Source: an uncultured Treponema sp.
GTDB taxonomy: Bacteria; Spirochaetota; Spirochaetia; Treponematales; Treponemataceae
Reading direction: 5' to 3'
Length of the DNA: 64,000 nt
Assembly (NCBI GenBank): GCA_949300145.1
Contig: CASGDA010000010.1
Location: forward strand, 1-64,000
Below, in pieces: positions 26,312 through 34,489 of the stretch (position 1 is the stretch's first letter; every line of letters begins with the position of its first letter). The notes beneath the pieces were generated by a model. That model made no database searches. It was not told the DNA's origin and worked only from the letters and a program-made list of their open reading frames with translations. The position numbers and the translations under genes are program-made.

Positions 26312-27403
26312 ATGACAATCATAAAAAAAATAAAATATGCGCTGGCAGCTTCTTTAATTTTTATAATTATATATATTTTTGTTGCTGCCGTTCCCCTGGA
26401 AAATGATTTTTATTTCCAGCCCGAATGGACAAAAACCATATCCGGGGCGGAAACAATTTCCCCCGACCCGGAGGAAGCTCCTCCCGCGGAAGATTCCGGC
26501 TGGGAGGCTTTTATGCTCGGGGACGAATTCGGTTTTTTCAGTGAGGACGGGAACATAGTCCGCATGGATGCCGGCGGAAATAAATTCTCGGCGGGGAACG
26601 GCGCATGGTGCGTCTACCCCCAGGATGCACGGGAAACACCGGTGTATTATCCCAACGGAGCCCTGAAGATGACCATCAGTGAACCCGGATTCACCCATAT
26701 TGCAAAAAATTCCGTATACCTGTTCCATCCGGGCGGAGGGGCTGTCTCCATGTATAATGATGACGGCGAAAAGGTATGGACAAGGGACGAAGCTTCCCCG
26801 ATAACAGCCTTTTCAGAATCAAAAACAGCCGCCATCATCGGATACGGGAACGGGCTTCTCACAGCCGTTGATAAAACCGGGAAGGAAATTTTCTCGTTTT
26901 ATCCGGGGGGAAGCGATTTGCCTGTAATACTGGCGGCGGCGGTATCCGATGACGGGAAATACGCCGCCTGTGTATCAGGGATAGATCCACAGCGTTTTAT
27001 TCTGATTGAAATAAACGGACAGCAGCATAAAATAATCTTCCACCACAGCTTCACTAAAAGTATGCGCCGGCAGACATTCGCGGCTTTCGGGGAATCAGGC
27101 AAAAGGGTTTTCTTCGAGACGGACAGCGGTCTTGGCATACTGGATATACAGAAAATGAAGCTCAGCATGGTTCCGTTTGACGGGCGTATTTTGAATGCGG
27201 GGGAATATCCGGACACAAATTTCTTTGTGATACTTGTAAAAACGGAAAGCGGACATATACTTTCAACAGTCGAGGAACCCGAGCATAAAATAGCGTCCAC
27301 TGAATTCAACGCAGAGAATGCTTTTTTAATCTTGAAGAACGGAGGTATTTATCTCGGCAGCGATGATAATATTTCACGCATAAACATCAAAGGACTGAGA
27401 TAA
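26312..27403 (+). CDS. membrane-anchored beta-propeller-like protein of unknown function
   Basis: 363 aa from ATG 26312 (GAAAGGG before it; a longer frame from 26237 is unlikely because it overlaps cdd). One membrane helix at about residues 8-28, an acidic Pro/Glu linker, then repeated short beta-blades with features such as GEFGFFSEDGNIVRM-type turns, GGGAVSMYNDDGEKVW, GLLTAVDKTGKEIFSF and AAAVSDDGKYAACVSG, as in PQQ- or WD-like propellers. The last blade contains LKNGGIYLGSDDNISRI. No catalytic residues are expected. The degenerate LytM gene starts 8 bp later, so the two probably work together at the cell envelope. Confidence 0.68.
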   Translation: MTIIKKIKYALAASLIFIIIYIFVAAVPLENDFYFQPEWTKTISGAETISPDPEEAPPAEDSGWEAFMLGDEFGFFSEDGNIVRMDAGGNKFSAGNGAWCVYPQDARETPVYYPNGALKMTISEPGFTHIAKNSVYLFHPGGGAVSMYNDDGEKVWTRDEASPITAFSESKTAAIIGYGNGLLTAVDKTGKEIFSFYPGGSDLPVILAAAVSDDGKYAACVSGIDPQRFILIEINGQQHKIIFHHSFTKSMRRQTFAAFGESGKRVFFETDSGLGILDIQKMKLSMVPFDGRILNAGEYPDTNFFVILVKTESGHILSTVEEPEHKIASTEFNAENAFLILKNGGIYLGSDDNISRINIKGLR

Positions 27404-27411
27404 GCGCATAA

Positions 27412-28308
27412 ATGAAACCTGTCACCCTGAAACACGTATTTATTCTGACCGCCGCCGCTGTATTTTTCAGCTTAATCCCCGTGCATACGGAAGCGCTGGA
27501 ATGGCCTGTGGTAAAACCGGAAATAAAAAGCCAGTTCGGACAGGAGACCGCTTATTCCGTCGAAAGAGGGCTGATTCTGGAAGGTGAACCCACAGTCCGG
27601 ACAGCTGGAGACGGGATTCTTCTGACGATAATTTCAGAAAGCTCCAATATGACCGGCTTCCCATCCACACTGGGCAACGCAGTCCTAATGTCCCATGACG
27701 ACGGGCTGGTCAGTATTTACGGCAACCTGAAAGACACCAACAGAATATCAGGCAGGGTGCAAATCGAAAAAAACACGGTTCTTTCAACTACAGGAAAAAC
27801 GGCATGGGGAAACAGGGAAAACATCTGCATTTTCCAGATTATGGATCAAAAGCAGGAGGTGTTTTTAAATCCGCTGCTGCTGCTTCCGCCGGTGGAGGAC
27901 AACAGGAGCCCGGTCATAAAAAATGTGTTCCTGGAATCGGCTTCCGGACAGGTCTTTGAGACAGGGAATCCAAGGCGGCTGAGAAGCGGGACTTACAAGA
28001 TTTACGCCCTGATAACGGATACTTACACCAGGAACCCGGTTGAACTGGCTCCTTTCAGGATAAGCGTCATCATAAACGGAATTGAAAGCATATCCGTTCC
28101 CTTTGAGACACTCCGGGAAACAGGCGGAATGCTTGTGCCGAAAGTCACTCCGCCGTACCTTGACGGAACGGTTCCCTTATACAACAAGGACGGATTCATA
28201 TACGCGGGCGACGTCTCCCTCACAAGGGGCAGAACGGAAATAACCGTCTCAGCCCGGGATTTTTCGGGGAACGAAAGGGCCTCCGTTGTCATGGTGCAGG
28301 TTGACTGA
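27412..28308 (+). CDS. degenerate M23/LytM-like envelope protein
   Basis: 298 aa with a signal peptide (about 1-28, cleavage near TEA-L). Residues 40-165 align by pattern with an M23 (lysostaphin/LytM) domain: TAGDGILLTIISE, GNAVLMSHDDGLVSIYGNL, and STTGKTAWGNRENICIFQIMD. The zinc ligands are missing. The usual HxxxD region reads YSVERGLILEGE, and the HxH near the end reads ICIFQI. It should therefore lack endopeptidase activity, like regulatory LytM factors such as EnvC. A C-terminal beta-sandwich follows (from about 175, ending RDFSGNERASVVMVQVD). It is encoded 8 bp after the propeller gene and tail-to-tail with the nifU-like gene. Confidence 0.72.
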   Translation: MKPVTLKHVFILTAAAVFFSLIPVHTEALEWPVVKPEIKSQFGQETAYSVERGLILEGEPTVRTAGDGILLTIISESSNMTGFPSTLGNAVLMSHDDGLVSIYGNLKDTNRISGRVQIEKNTVLSTTGKTAWGNRENICIFQIMDQKQEVFLNPLLLLPPVEDNRSPVIKNVFLESASGQVFETGNPRRLRSGTYKIYALITDTYTRNPVELAPFRISVIINGIESISVPFETLRETGGMLVPKVTPPYLDGTVPLYNKDGFIYAGDVSLTRGRTEITVSARDFSGNERASVVMVQVD

Positions 28309-28323
28309 ACGTAACGGCGGATT

Positions 28324-28914
28324 TCAGCCGAAAAGGTGCTCGTACTGGTGAAGAAGCTCCATGGCCCGGTCTTTGCATGAACCGCAGACCGTGCCGATTT
28401 TCGTCCTTTCCTGCAGACCCTCCCAGTCCCTGGCGCCCTCCCTGTAGGCGTTTTCAATATCCTTGTCGGTGATATTCAGGCAGCTGCAGACAACCTCGCT
28501 GGCCTCCTTGCCTTTCAGCGGCGGAAGATTGTTTTTTTCAAGGTAATCGTCTATGGCGGCACGGAGGGCTTTGTCACCCAGAACGGAGCAATGTATTTTG
28601 TTTTCCGGCAGCCCACCCAGGCGGGCGACTATATCCTGGGGTTTCAGGATATAGGCATCCTCAATCTTCATTCCTTTGACGGCCTCGGAAAGAATAGACG
28701 TGGAAGCTATCGCGCTTGCGCATCCGTAGGTCTTCCAACGGCAGTCAGTAATAACTCCGTCCGAAATACGGAGAAGAATCAACATCTGGTCCCCGCATTT
28801 TATATTTCCGACAATCCCCCGGCCGTCACAGGGCCAGGAACTTTCATCTGTTTCCAAGACATTTTTGGGATTCATAAAATGTTCTTTCACAGTATCTGAA
28901 TAAAGCCAGTCCAT
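28324..28914 (-). CDS. nifU: NifU-like Fe-S cluster scaffold (IscU domain plus BFD-like domain)
   Basis: 196 aa from the ATG at 28914, set by GGGAGGA six bases upstream. The N-terminal IscU-type scaffold shows NPKNVLETDESS, a Cys in IKCGDQM, and YGCASAIASTS; a third Cys is in IHCSVLG. The C-terminal BFD-like [2Fe-2S] domain has CSCLN and VCGSCK. The C-terminal Nfu thioredoxin-like domain of full NifU is absent. It receives sulfur from the NifS-type desulfurase encoded 31 bp upstream and builds clusters for transfer to apo-proteins. The nifS-nifU order is that of the minimal NIF system found in anaerobes. Confidence 0.93.
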   Translation of the reverse strand: MDWLYSDTVKEHFMNPKNVLETDESSWPCDGRGIVGNIKCGDQMLILLRISDGVITDCRWKTYGCASAIASTSILSEAVKGMKIEDAYILKPQDIVARLGGLPENKIHCSVLGDKALRAAIDDYLEKNNLPPLKGKEASEVVCSCLNITDKDIENAYREGARDWEGLQERTKIGTVCGSCKDRAMELLHQYEHLFG

Positions 28915-28945
28915 ATTTCCTCCCTCAGATTTCATAAAATCCGCA

Positions 28946-30157
28946 TTAATTTTTTACAGTTGAATAAGCCCGCAGTTTAGTTATGATAGAAGGCAGAACT
29001 TCCACAGTATGGCGGATATCTTCTTCTGTCGTGTATTTTCCAAGACTGAAACGGATGGACCCGTGGGCAAGCTCCGGCCCGATTCCAGTGGCCATCAAAA
29101 CGTGGGAAGGCTCCAGGTTTCCGGAGGCACAGGCCGAACCGGTTGAAGCTGAAATACCCTGCAAATCCATCATAAGCAATATTGACTCTCCCTCCGCACC
29201 GGGAAAGGAGACATTGAGAGTATTAGGCAGGGAATTTTCCAAATCGCCGTTTATTTTAATGCCGGGAATATCTCTCAACAAACCGTCCCGCAACATAGCC
29301 TTCAAGGCAGAAGTGTGGGCCGCATAAGCGGGCAATTCCTTTTCCGCCAGTTCCGCGGCGGCTCCGAAAGCGATTATGGAAGGGGAATTGTAGGTTCCGG
29401 CACGAAAGCCGTTTTCCTGGTGACCGCCCCGGACAAAGGGTGAAACCGGCGCTCCGGTCTTTATAAAAAGCGCTCCTATACCCTTGGGTCCGTAAATTTT
29501 ATGACAGGAAAGGGTCAGGTAATCCACATCCAAATCTTTTACATCCACAGGGATTTTCCCGGCCGCCTGCACAGCGTCCGTGTGGAAAAGGGCGCCTGCC
29601 TTGTGGGCGATGGCGGCGAATTCCTTTATGTTCTGCACAGTGCCTATCTCGTTGTTGGCGGTCATTATGGAGACAAGAAGGGGTTTATCCTCTTCCTTTC
29701 CGCTTTCAAGAGATTTGTCTATTATTTTCCTGTACTCTGATTCAACCACACGGCCCTCGCCATCCACCGGCAGGAAAAACACTTTAAATCCCAGACGTGA
29801 AAGCCTGCGGGCGCTTTCCATAACACAGGGATGCTCGATTGCGGTCGTAATAACGGTTTTTCTACCGCCGTAATTCTTTTCCAGTAGTTTCGGGGCAAAG
29901 GCCTCTCTGTCGGTCATAATATTGAACACAGTGTTGTTGGATTCTGATCCGCCGGACGTAAAAATAATTTCGTTTGACTGGGCATTGATAAGGGAAGCCA
30001 CCTGTTTTCTGGCTTTTTCCATAAGCCGGGCGACATTTCTTCCATCCTCATGCATACTGGAGGCATTTGCATACATATCAAGAGCCGAAACCAAAACTTC
30101 TCTCACCTGGGGATCAAGAGGTGTGGTTGCATTATAATCAAGATAAATCCTATTCAC
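28946..30157 (-). CDS. nifS: NifS/IscS-type cysteine desulfurase
   Basis: 403 aa, PLP-dependent, class V fold. It releases sulfur from cysteine as an enzyme-bound persulfide for Fe-S cluster assembly. Seen: YLDYNATTPLDP at the N-terminus, SGGSESNN, the PLP Lys in LSCHKIYGPKGIGAL, RGGHQENGFRAGT, and the active-site Cys loop STGSACASGNLEPSHVL. It starts at GTG with TAGGAG seven bases upstream. It heads the nifS-nifU pair; no iscR, hscA or fdx genes are nearby. Activity is expected to be intact. Confidence 0.96.
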   Translation of the reverse strand: MNRIYLDYNATTPLDPQVREVLVSALDMYANASSMHEDGRNVARLMEKARKQVASLINAQSNEIIFTSGGSESNNTVFNIMTDREAFAPKLLEKNYGGRKTVITTAIEHPCVMESARRLSRLGFKVFFLPVDGEGRVVESEYRKIIDKSLESGKEEDKPLLVSIMTANNEIGTVQNIKEFAAIAHKAGALFHTDAVQAAGKIPVDVKDLDVDYLTLSCHKIYGPKGIGALFIKTGAPVSPFVRGGHQENGFRAGTYNSPSIIAFGAAAELAEKELPAYAAHTSALKAMLRDGLLRDIPGIKINGDLENSLPNTLNVSFPGAEGESILLMMDLQGISASTGSACASGNLEPSHVLMATGIGPELAHGSIRFSLGKYTTEEDIRHTVEVLPSIITKLRAYSTVKN

Positions 30158-30184
30158 ATACAGCTCCTAAATAAGGTATCTACA

Positions 30185-30212
30185 TTTATAATATACTCAA
30201 AATAAGTGATAA
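30185..30212 (-). promoter_or_regulatory. candidate nifS-nifU promoter
   Basis: TTATCA (30207-30212) and TATAAA (30185-30190) lie 16 bp apart on the minus strand, about 27 bp before the GTG start with its own ribosome site. The -10 is 5 of 6 and the -35 4 of 6. Confidence 0.38.
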
Positions 30213-30241
30213 ATGGAAGCTCAGGCAGGCATCCTTCCCGC

Positions 30242-30270
30242 TTGAAAAATCACAGACAGCATGATAGGTT
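30242..30270 (+). promoter_or_regulatory. possible promoter of the phosphohexomutase gene
   Basis: TTGAAA (30242-30247) and TAGGTT (30265-30270) are 17 bp apart, and the latter ends 6 nt before the ATG, again the leaderless spacing. The -10 matches only 3 of 6, so this is the weakest member of that set. Confidence 0.28.
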
Positions 30271-30276
30271 AAAAAT

Positions 30277-32124
30277 ATGTTGATGGAAATTCCGGATATA
30301 AATGAAATAAAATCTGTTCTCGATAATTTTATTCTTTCCGCCTCCGGCTGGCGGAAGGTTTTTGCCAGGGACGGGGATGAAGAAAGTGCCACCCCGGAGA
30401 TAAGGCCGGAGGATGCGGTTCTTACAGCCTTGGCGGCGGAAACTTTTGCGTTTTTCCTAAAAGATAAAACCGGTAAAAACAGCCCAACCCTTGTTCTCGG
30501 TACGGACACCCGCCCCACAGGCAGGGTAATTGCGGAGGTGGCTGCGGAAGCTTTCAAAAGAGCGGGGATGAATTTACTTTATCCGGGTGTCGCCGCCGCA
30601 CCGGAAATTATGGCTTACAGCAGGACAAAAGACGGGTTCGCCTATATTTCCGCCAGCCATAACCCCATAGGCCACAACGGAATTAAATTCGGGCTTTCCG
30701 ATGGCGGAGTACTGGGAGCCGAGGACTCATCATTTTTGATAGAGGAATTCAAAAAAGCGGCGGGGGACCAGCGGAGAATTACCCGGGCCGCGGAATATGC
30801 CTTATCCAAAAAAACGGATATTTTCCCGGATCCAGAGGAAAAGGAAAAAATGCTTTCCTGCTATGAGAATTTCACACGGGAAGTCATCTCATCCTACGGT
30901 TCCGGCAGCCGGGAAGAGGCGGAAAAACAGAGGGCCTTTTTCGCCGTGCTGGAAAACGAAGTGAAAAAAGCGGCGGAAAACGGAAAACCGGTGTCCATTT
31001 TCGCCGACTTCAACGGCAGCGCCCGCAGTGTTTCCATCGACAGGAAATTTATCGAAAGCACAGGGATTTCTTTTTTTTCAATCCATGAGCGTCCCGGGGA
31101 AATAGCCCACAGGATTGTACCGGAGGGCAAAAGCCTTGATTACGGGGCACAGGAAATGCTGAGACTGAGGAACCAGGGTGAAACCCCGCAACAGAGAGCG
31201 GTGACCCTGGGTTATGTGCCTGACTGTGACGGGGACCGGGGAAACATAATTTTTTGGAACGAAAAAAATAATGCCATGGAAGCCCTTGAAGCCCAGCAGG
31301 TTTTCGCTCTGGCAGTCATAGCGGAACTCGCATACACGGCATATGCGACCGGAGGGGATTGCAAAAACCACACAATAGTCGTGAACGATCCCACGTCAAT
31401 GCGTATTGAGGCTGTTGCGGAAGCATTTAACGCCACTGTGGCCAGGGCTGAAGTCGGGGAGGCGAATGTGGTTAACCTTGCCAGAAAACTCCGGGAAGAA
31501 GGACGAATTGTACGCATTCTCGGGGAAGGTTCCAATGGAGGTAATATAACCCACCCATCGGCGGTGAGGGATCCATTAAACACGGTTTTTGCCCTGCTGA
31601 AACTCCTGCTGATTAAAGACAGCGGCGGAAAAGAAGGCGTGTTCCATATCTGGCTCAACCGCCTCGGCAAAGGACATTTATACAGGGACGACTTTACGCT
31701 GGCGGACGTGATAGAAACCATCCCGCCCTTCACCACGACATCAGTCTTTGAGGAAGAGGCGAGGATAAAGGTGAAAACCCAGAACCACAGCGATTTGAAA
31801 AGGCAGTTCCAGAAGATTTTCCTCTCCGAATGGGAGAAAAAAAAGGAGGAGCTTTCCCGCTTCGGAATAACAGGCTGGACAGCCGTCTGCAACAACGGAA
31901 CCGTCCAAAAAGAAAACATACAGGATTTCGGGGAATCCGGGAAAGGCGGGCTTAAAATCATATTCACCGGGGAATCCGGCGGAAGAAAAGCCTTTATATG
32001 GATGAGAGGTTCAGGAACGGAGCCGGTTTTCAGGATACTGGCGGACGTCGAGGGAAGGGACAATCCCCTGGAGAAAAAACTGGCGGAATGGCTCGCCTCT
32101 ATGCTGCGGGAAGCCGATACTTGA
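30277..32124 (+). CDS. alpha-D-phosphohexomutase (phosphoglucomutase/phosphomannomutase type)
   Basis: 615 aa, long for the superfamily. It interconverts hexose 1- and 6-phosphates through a phosphoserine enzyme. Seen in order: GTDTRPTG; the active serine loop ISASHNPIGHNGIKF; the metal loop VPDCDGDRGN; the sugar-specificity loop EGSNGGN; and the phosphate-binding loop MRGSGTEPVFR. All four functional loops are intact. The extra length lies mainly between the first two domains (about residues 150-250). The GEGSNGG variant is more phosphoglucomutase-like, but the substrate should be tested. ATGs at 30277 and 30283 are both possible starts. It could supply sugar phosphates for the nucleotide sugars used by the surface-glycan locus. 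Confidence 0.88.
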   Translation: MLMEIPDINEIKSVLDNFILSASGWRKVFARDGDEESATPEIRPEDAVLTALAAETFAFFLKDKTGKNSPTLVLGTDTRPTGRVIAEVAAEAFKRAGMNLLYPGVAAAPEIMAYSRTKDGFAYISASHNPIGHNGIKFGLSDGGVLGAEDSSFLIEEFKKAAGDQRRITRAAEYALSKKTDIFPDPEEKEKMLSCYENFTREVISSYGSGSREEAEKQRAFFAVLENEVKKAAENGKPVSIFADFNGSARSVSIDRKFIESTGISFFSIHERPGEIAHRIVPEGKSLDYGAQEMLRLRNQGETPQQRAVTLGYVPDCDGDRGNIIFWNEKNNAMEALEAQQVFALAVIAELAYTAYATGGDCKNHTIVVNDPTSMRIEAVAEAFNATVARAEVGEANVVNLARKLREEGRIVRILGEGSNGGNITHPSAVRDPLNTVFALLKLLLIKDSGGKEGVFHIWLNRLGKGHLYRDDFTLADVIETIPPFTTTSVFEEEARIKVKTQNHSDLKRQFQKIFLSEWEKKKEELSRFGITGWTAVCNNGTVQKENIQDFGESGKGGLKIIFTGESGGRKAFIWMRGSGTEPVFRILADVEGRDNPLEKKLAEWLASMLREADT

Positions 32125-32181
32125 GCCGGAAGGAAAAATATATTATTATTTCATTCTTTAATTCGCGGACGGAGATATATT

Positions 32182-32574
32182 ATGGGAATACGGGGAGAAC
32201 TTTTTACGACGGATGTCCAGCTTAAAAACAGGACGTACTTTTTCAACGTAAAAGAAAACAGGACGGGCGACGTTTTCCTCCAGATTGTGGAAACCAAAAA
32301 CATTGAGGGCTCGGATTTTGAGAGGCGCACGATTGTCATATTTGAAGAAGACATGCGCAAATTCCTCAGGGGATTTGACTCAAGCCTGTCATTCATAGAA
32401 AAAGCCCGGAAAAACAGACAGAAAGAAAAGGCGGAAAAAAGAAGCGCAGCTTACGCCGAAAGAAGCAAAGACAGGGACGGAGCTTACGGCGGCCAGCCGG
32501 ACGGCGCGCGCAGCGGAAGGAAAACGCCGAAACCGAAATCAGTCAGGGTTATCCCCAAAAAGAGGGAGGACTAG
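32182..32574 (+). CDS. PUR-domain (DUF3276-like) nucleic-acid-binding protein
   Basis: 130 aa. Residues 1-73 form one PUR repeat (GELFTTDVQLKNRTYFFNVKENRTGDVFLQIVET, then RRTIVIFEEDMRKFLRGFD), the single-stranded DNA/RNA-binding fold found in eukaryotic Pur-alpha and in spirochaetes, where the Borrelia homologue BpuR is a post-transcriptional regulator. The C-terminal 55 residues are basic and low-complexity (many Lys, Arg, Gly), likely extending nucleic-acid contact. GGAG precedes the ATG. The last 36 bp overlap the 3' end of rnhB on the other strand, so the two mRNAs have complementary ends. Confidence 0.85.
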   Translation: MGIRGELFTTDVQLKNRTYFFNVKENRTGDVFLQIVETKNIEGSDFERRTIVIFEEDMRKFLRGFDSSLSFIEKARKNRQKEKAEKRSAAYAERSKDRDGAYGGQPDGARSGRKTPKPKSVRVIPKKRED

Positions 32575-33207
32575 GTTTTTCAGCTTAAATGAGCGCCTCT
32601 GGATGGGGGAAGGCCCGAGACGCTTCAGGGCCTCGCAGTGGGCGGCGGTCGGATAGCCTTTGTGCTTTTCATAGCCGTAGCCGGGATAAAGCCAGCTGTA
32701 GCGGAGCATCATTCTGTCGCGGGCTGTCTTGGCAAGAATCGATGCGGCCATCACCTGGAATACTTTTGAATCAGCCTTCACGACGGCAGTGCAGGAAGCG
32801 CAATCCAAATCCGGCGTGAAGTTCCCGTCAACAACAACATCAATGCACCGCCTCAGCCCGTCCTCAGGCACACCGAGTTTCCGGGACAGGCGTTTGACGG
32901 CGTTTTCATAGGCGCGGCACATGGCCGTAAGGGAAGCCTGAAGGATATTCATGCCGTCAATTTCAAAGGACGAAGCGGTTCCGGTTCCCCAGGTATCAGC
33001 GGAAGCATAGATTTCCCTCATCGCCGCAAGGCGTTTTTTTTCGCAGAGTTTCTTTGAGTCATTCAAAACGGAAAAATCAAAATCATCCGGCAGTATAACG
33101 GCGGCGGCGTAAACAGGCCCTGCGACAGGCCCCCTGCCCGCTTCGTCTATGCCGCAAAGGAAACGGCGGGGAACGCCCCCGCCGCGGACGCAGCCTTCCG
33201 GAATCAT
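32539..33207 (-). CDS. rnhB: ribonuclease HII
   Basis: 222 aa endonuclease that nicks 5' of ribonucleotides in DNA and degrades RNA:DNA hybrids. Seen: the catalytic Asp-Glu in CGIDEAGRGPVAG, the third carboxylate in VVVDGNF, the fourth in VKADSKVFQVMAAS, plus YGYEKHKGYPTAAH. The active-site DEDD set is complete. Its start overlaps the phosphoribosyltransferase stop by 4 bp (ATGA), so translation is coupled. Its 3' end runs 36 bp into the convergent PUR gene. The first dozen residues precede the family core and might be trimmed. Confidence 0.96.
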   Translation of the reverse strand: MIPEGCVRGGGVPRRFLCGIDEAGRGPVAGPVYAAAVILPDDFDFSVLNDSKKLCEKKRLAAMREIYASADTWGTGTASSFEIDGMNILQASLTAMCRAYENAVKRLSRKLGVPEDGLRRCIDVVVDGNFTPDLDCASCTAVVKADSKVFQVMAASILAKTARDRMMLRYSWLYPGYGYEKHKGYPTAAHCEALKRLGPSPIQRRSFKLKNLVLPLFGDNPD

Positions 33208-33830
33208 CCGGCGGACTTTTCTGTAAGGACGGACAAAACCTCCCTGAGCTCAGGATCTTCCTTGTAGTAGAATTCCTCAAGCTCGGCTTCGGTGAGACCG
33301 ATAAGCTCGTGGCTCATATAATGAATCCACAAATCCTCGTCAGGATGGTTTATCTCATGCTTCCGGCACCAATAGTCAGGCTGGATTGGAAGCTGCTCGT
33401 CAAAATAGGAAAAATGCTTGTAATCGTGGACGGCGACCTTCACATCCCTGCGGGGGACGCCTTTTTCCAGAAGCATTTCAACAAGGAAGTTGATGGTCCT
33501 GCCGGAATCAAAAATGTCGTCAACAAGAAGGATTTTATCGCCCGCCCGCATATAATCGGGGGAATAAGTCCAGCCGTCAACCATAACCCGGCTGTGTTCA
33601 CGGATATCCGTATAGGAGCGGGCGACGACAGCCGCAAACAGGACGGGGCGGGAATTCTTTTCATTGCGCTTTATGACCTTGAAGTATTCGCTTATAACAT
33701 TCGCGACATAGGCGCCGCCGCGCAGCGAGCAGTAAATTATGTCGGGAACAAAGCCTTCGTTATAAATCCTGTGCGCCATTTTCAGCGCGTTGTTTCTGAC
33801 AACCGTGTACTGTAAAAATTCCTTTCGCAT
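33204..33830 (-). CDS. purine-type phosphoribosyltransferase
   Basis: 208 aa type I PRTase. Seen: the PRPP-binding motif ILLVDDIFDSGRTI with its two acidic residues, an N-terminal CSLRGGAYVA loop, and a C-terminal hood region (HDYKHFSYFDEQLPIQPDYWC). The aromatic and acidic C-terminus resembles xanthine/hypoxanthine-guanine transferases, but I cannot fix the base. The function would be purine salvage from PRPP in the cytoplasm. It is the first gene of a two-gene unit with rnhB. GGAG upstream is 14 nt from the ATG, too far to serve, whereas a TAATAT box ends 6 nt before it. Confidence 0.82.
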   Translation of the reverse strand: MRKEFLQYTVVRNNALKMAHRIYNEGFVPDIIYCSLRGGAYVANVISEYFKVIKRNEKNSRPVLFAAVVARSYTDIREHSRVMVDGWTYSPDYMRAGDKILLVDDIFDSGRTINFLVEMLLEKGVPRRDVKVAVHDYKHFSYFDEQLPIQPDYWCRKHEINHPDEDLWIHYMSHELIGLTEAELEEFYYKEDPELREVLSVLTEKSAG

Positions 33831-33836
33831 AGAGGG

Positions 33837-33866
33837 ATATTACACTCCTTTCAGTTAATTGCTCAA
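33837..33866 (-). promoter_or_regulatory. candidate promoter of the phosphoribosyltransferase-rnhB unit
   Basis: TTGAGC (33861-33866) and TAATAT (33837-33842) are 18 bp apart on the minus strand; the latter ends 6 nt before the ATG. Each hexamer matches consensus at 4 of 6. Confidence 0.33.
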
Positions 33867-34390
33867 GTATCCGCGGAAGAGCCGCCGCTTTTTCCGGGCG
33901 GAGAGAGGATTTTCGCACCCCTGTCCATAGCCGTAAGCCCCGTCCTGACAAGCTCACGGATACCGAAGGGTTCGAGGAGCCTTATCAGCCCAGCGATTTT
34001 TTCCTCGCTTCCAGTAGCTTCGATTATGAGGGAATCCGGCGCGACATCCACAATGCGGGCGCGGAAAATGTTCGCGACTCCGATAATCCCGGCGCGGCTT
34101 GATTCCCCGGCGGACACCTTGATAAGGGCGAGCTCCCTCACCACGGTTTCAGAGGGAGGGCAGTTCTCTATCGCCACAACCTCGACGAGCTTCGCCAGCT
34201 GTTTTTTTATCTGTTCAAGGATTGACTCGTCTCCGCAGGCGACTATAGTCATGCGGGAAAACTCAGGATCCTTCGTCACGCCCACAGTGAGGCTGTCAAT
34301 ATTGTAGCCGCGGCGGCTGAATAAGCCTGAAATACGGCTCAGAACCCCGGAATGGTTCTCCACCAGAATAGAAATTACATACCGCTTCAT
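33863..34390 (-). CDS. ilvN: acetolactate synthase regulatory (small) subunit
   Basis: 175 aa with an N-terminal ACT domain (VISILVENHSGVLSRISGLFSRRGYNI) and a C-terminal ALS small-subunit domain (IIEATGSEEKIAGLIRLLEPFGI). It stimulates the catalytic subunit IlvB/IlvI and gives valine feedback in branched-chain amino acid synthesis. Residues typical of the valine site (the Gly and Asn of RRGYNIDSL) are present. No catalytic-subunit gene is adjacent, which is unusual because the two are normally paired. The ATG has no Shine-Dalgarno but a TAGAAT box ends 6 nt upstream. The Ser/Gly-rich last 15 residues extend past the family end. Confidence 0.93.
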   Translation of the reverse strand: MKRYVISILVENHSGVLSRISGLFSRRGYNIDSLTVGVTKDPEFSRMTIVACGDESILEQIKKQLAKLVEVVAIENCPPSETVVRELALIKVSAGESSRAGIIGVANIFRARIVDVAPDSLIIEATGSEEKIAGLIRLLEPFGIRELVRTGLTAMDRGAKILSPPGKSGGSSADT

Positions 34391-34396
34391 TCCGGT

Positions 34397-34425
34397 ATTC
34401 TAACAGGTAAGGAATTTATAGGCAA
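34397..34425 (-). promoter_or_regulatory. candidate ilvN promoter, leaderless arrangement
   Basis: TTGCCT (34420-34425) and TAGAAT (34397-34402) are 17 bp apart on the minus strand, and the -10 (5 of 6) ends 6 nt before the ilvN ATG. The spacing equals that seen for ftsH and polA. Confidence 0.42.
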
Positions 34426-34489
34426 GAAGGAACACACCGAAACCCGGCGCGGCGCATTCCGGCACCGCACCTGGAGTCAGGCGGAAACC

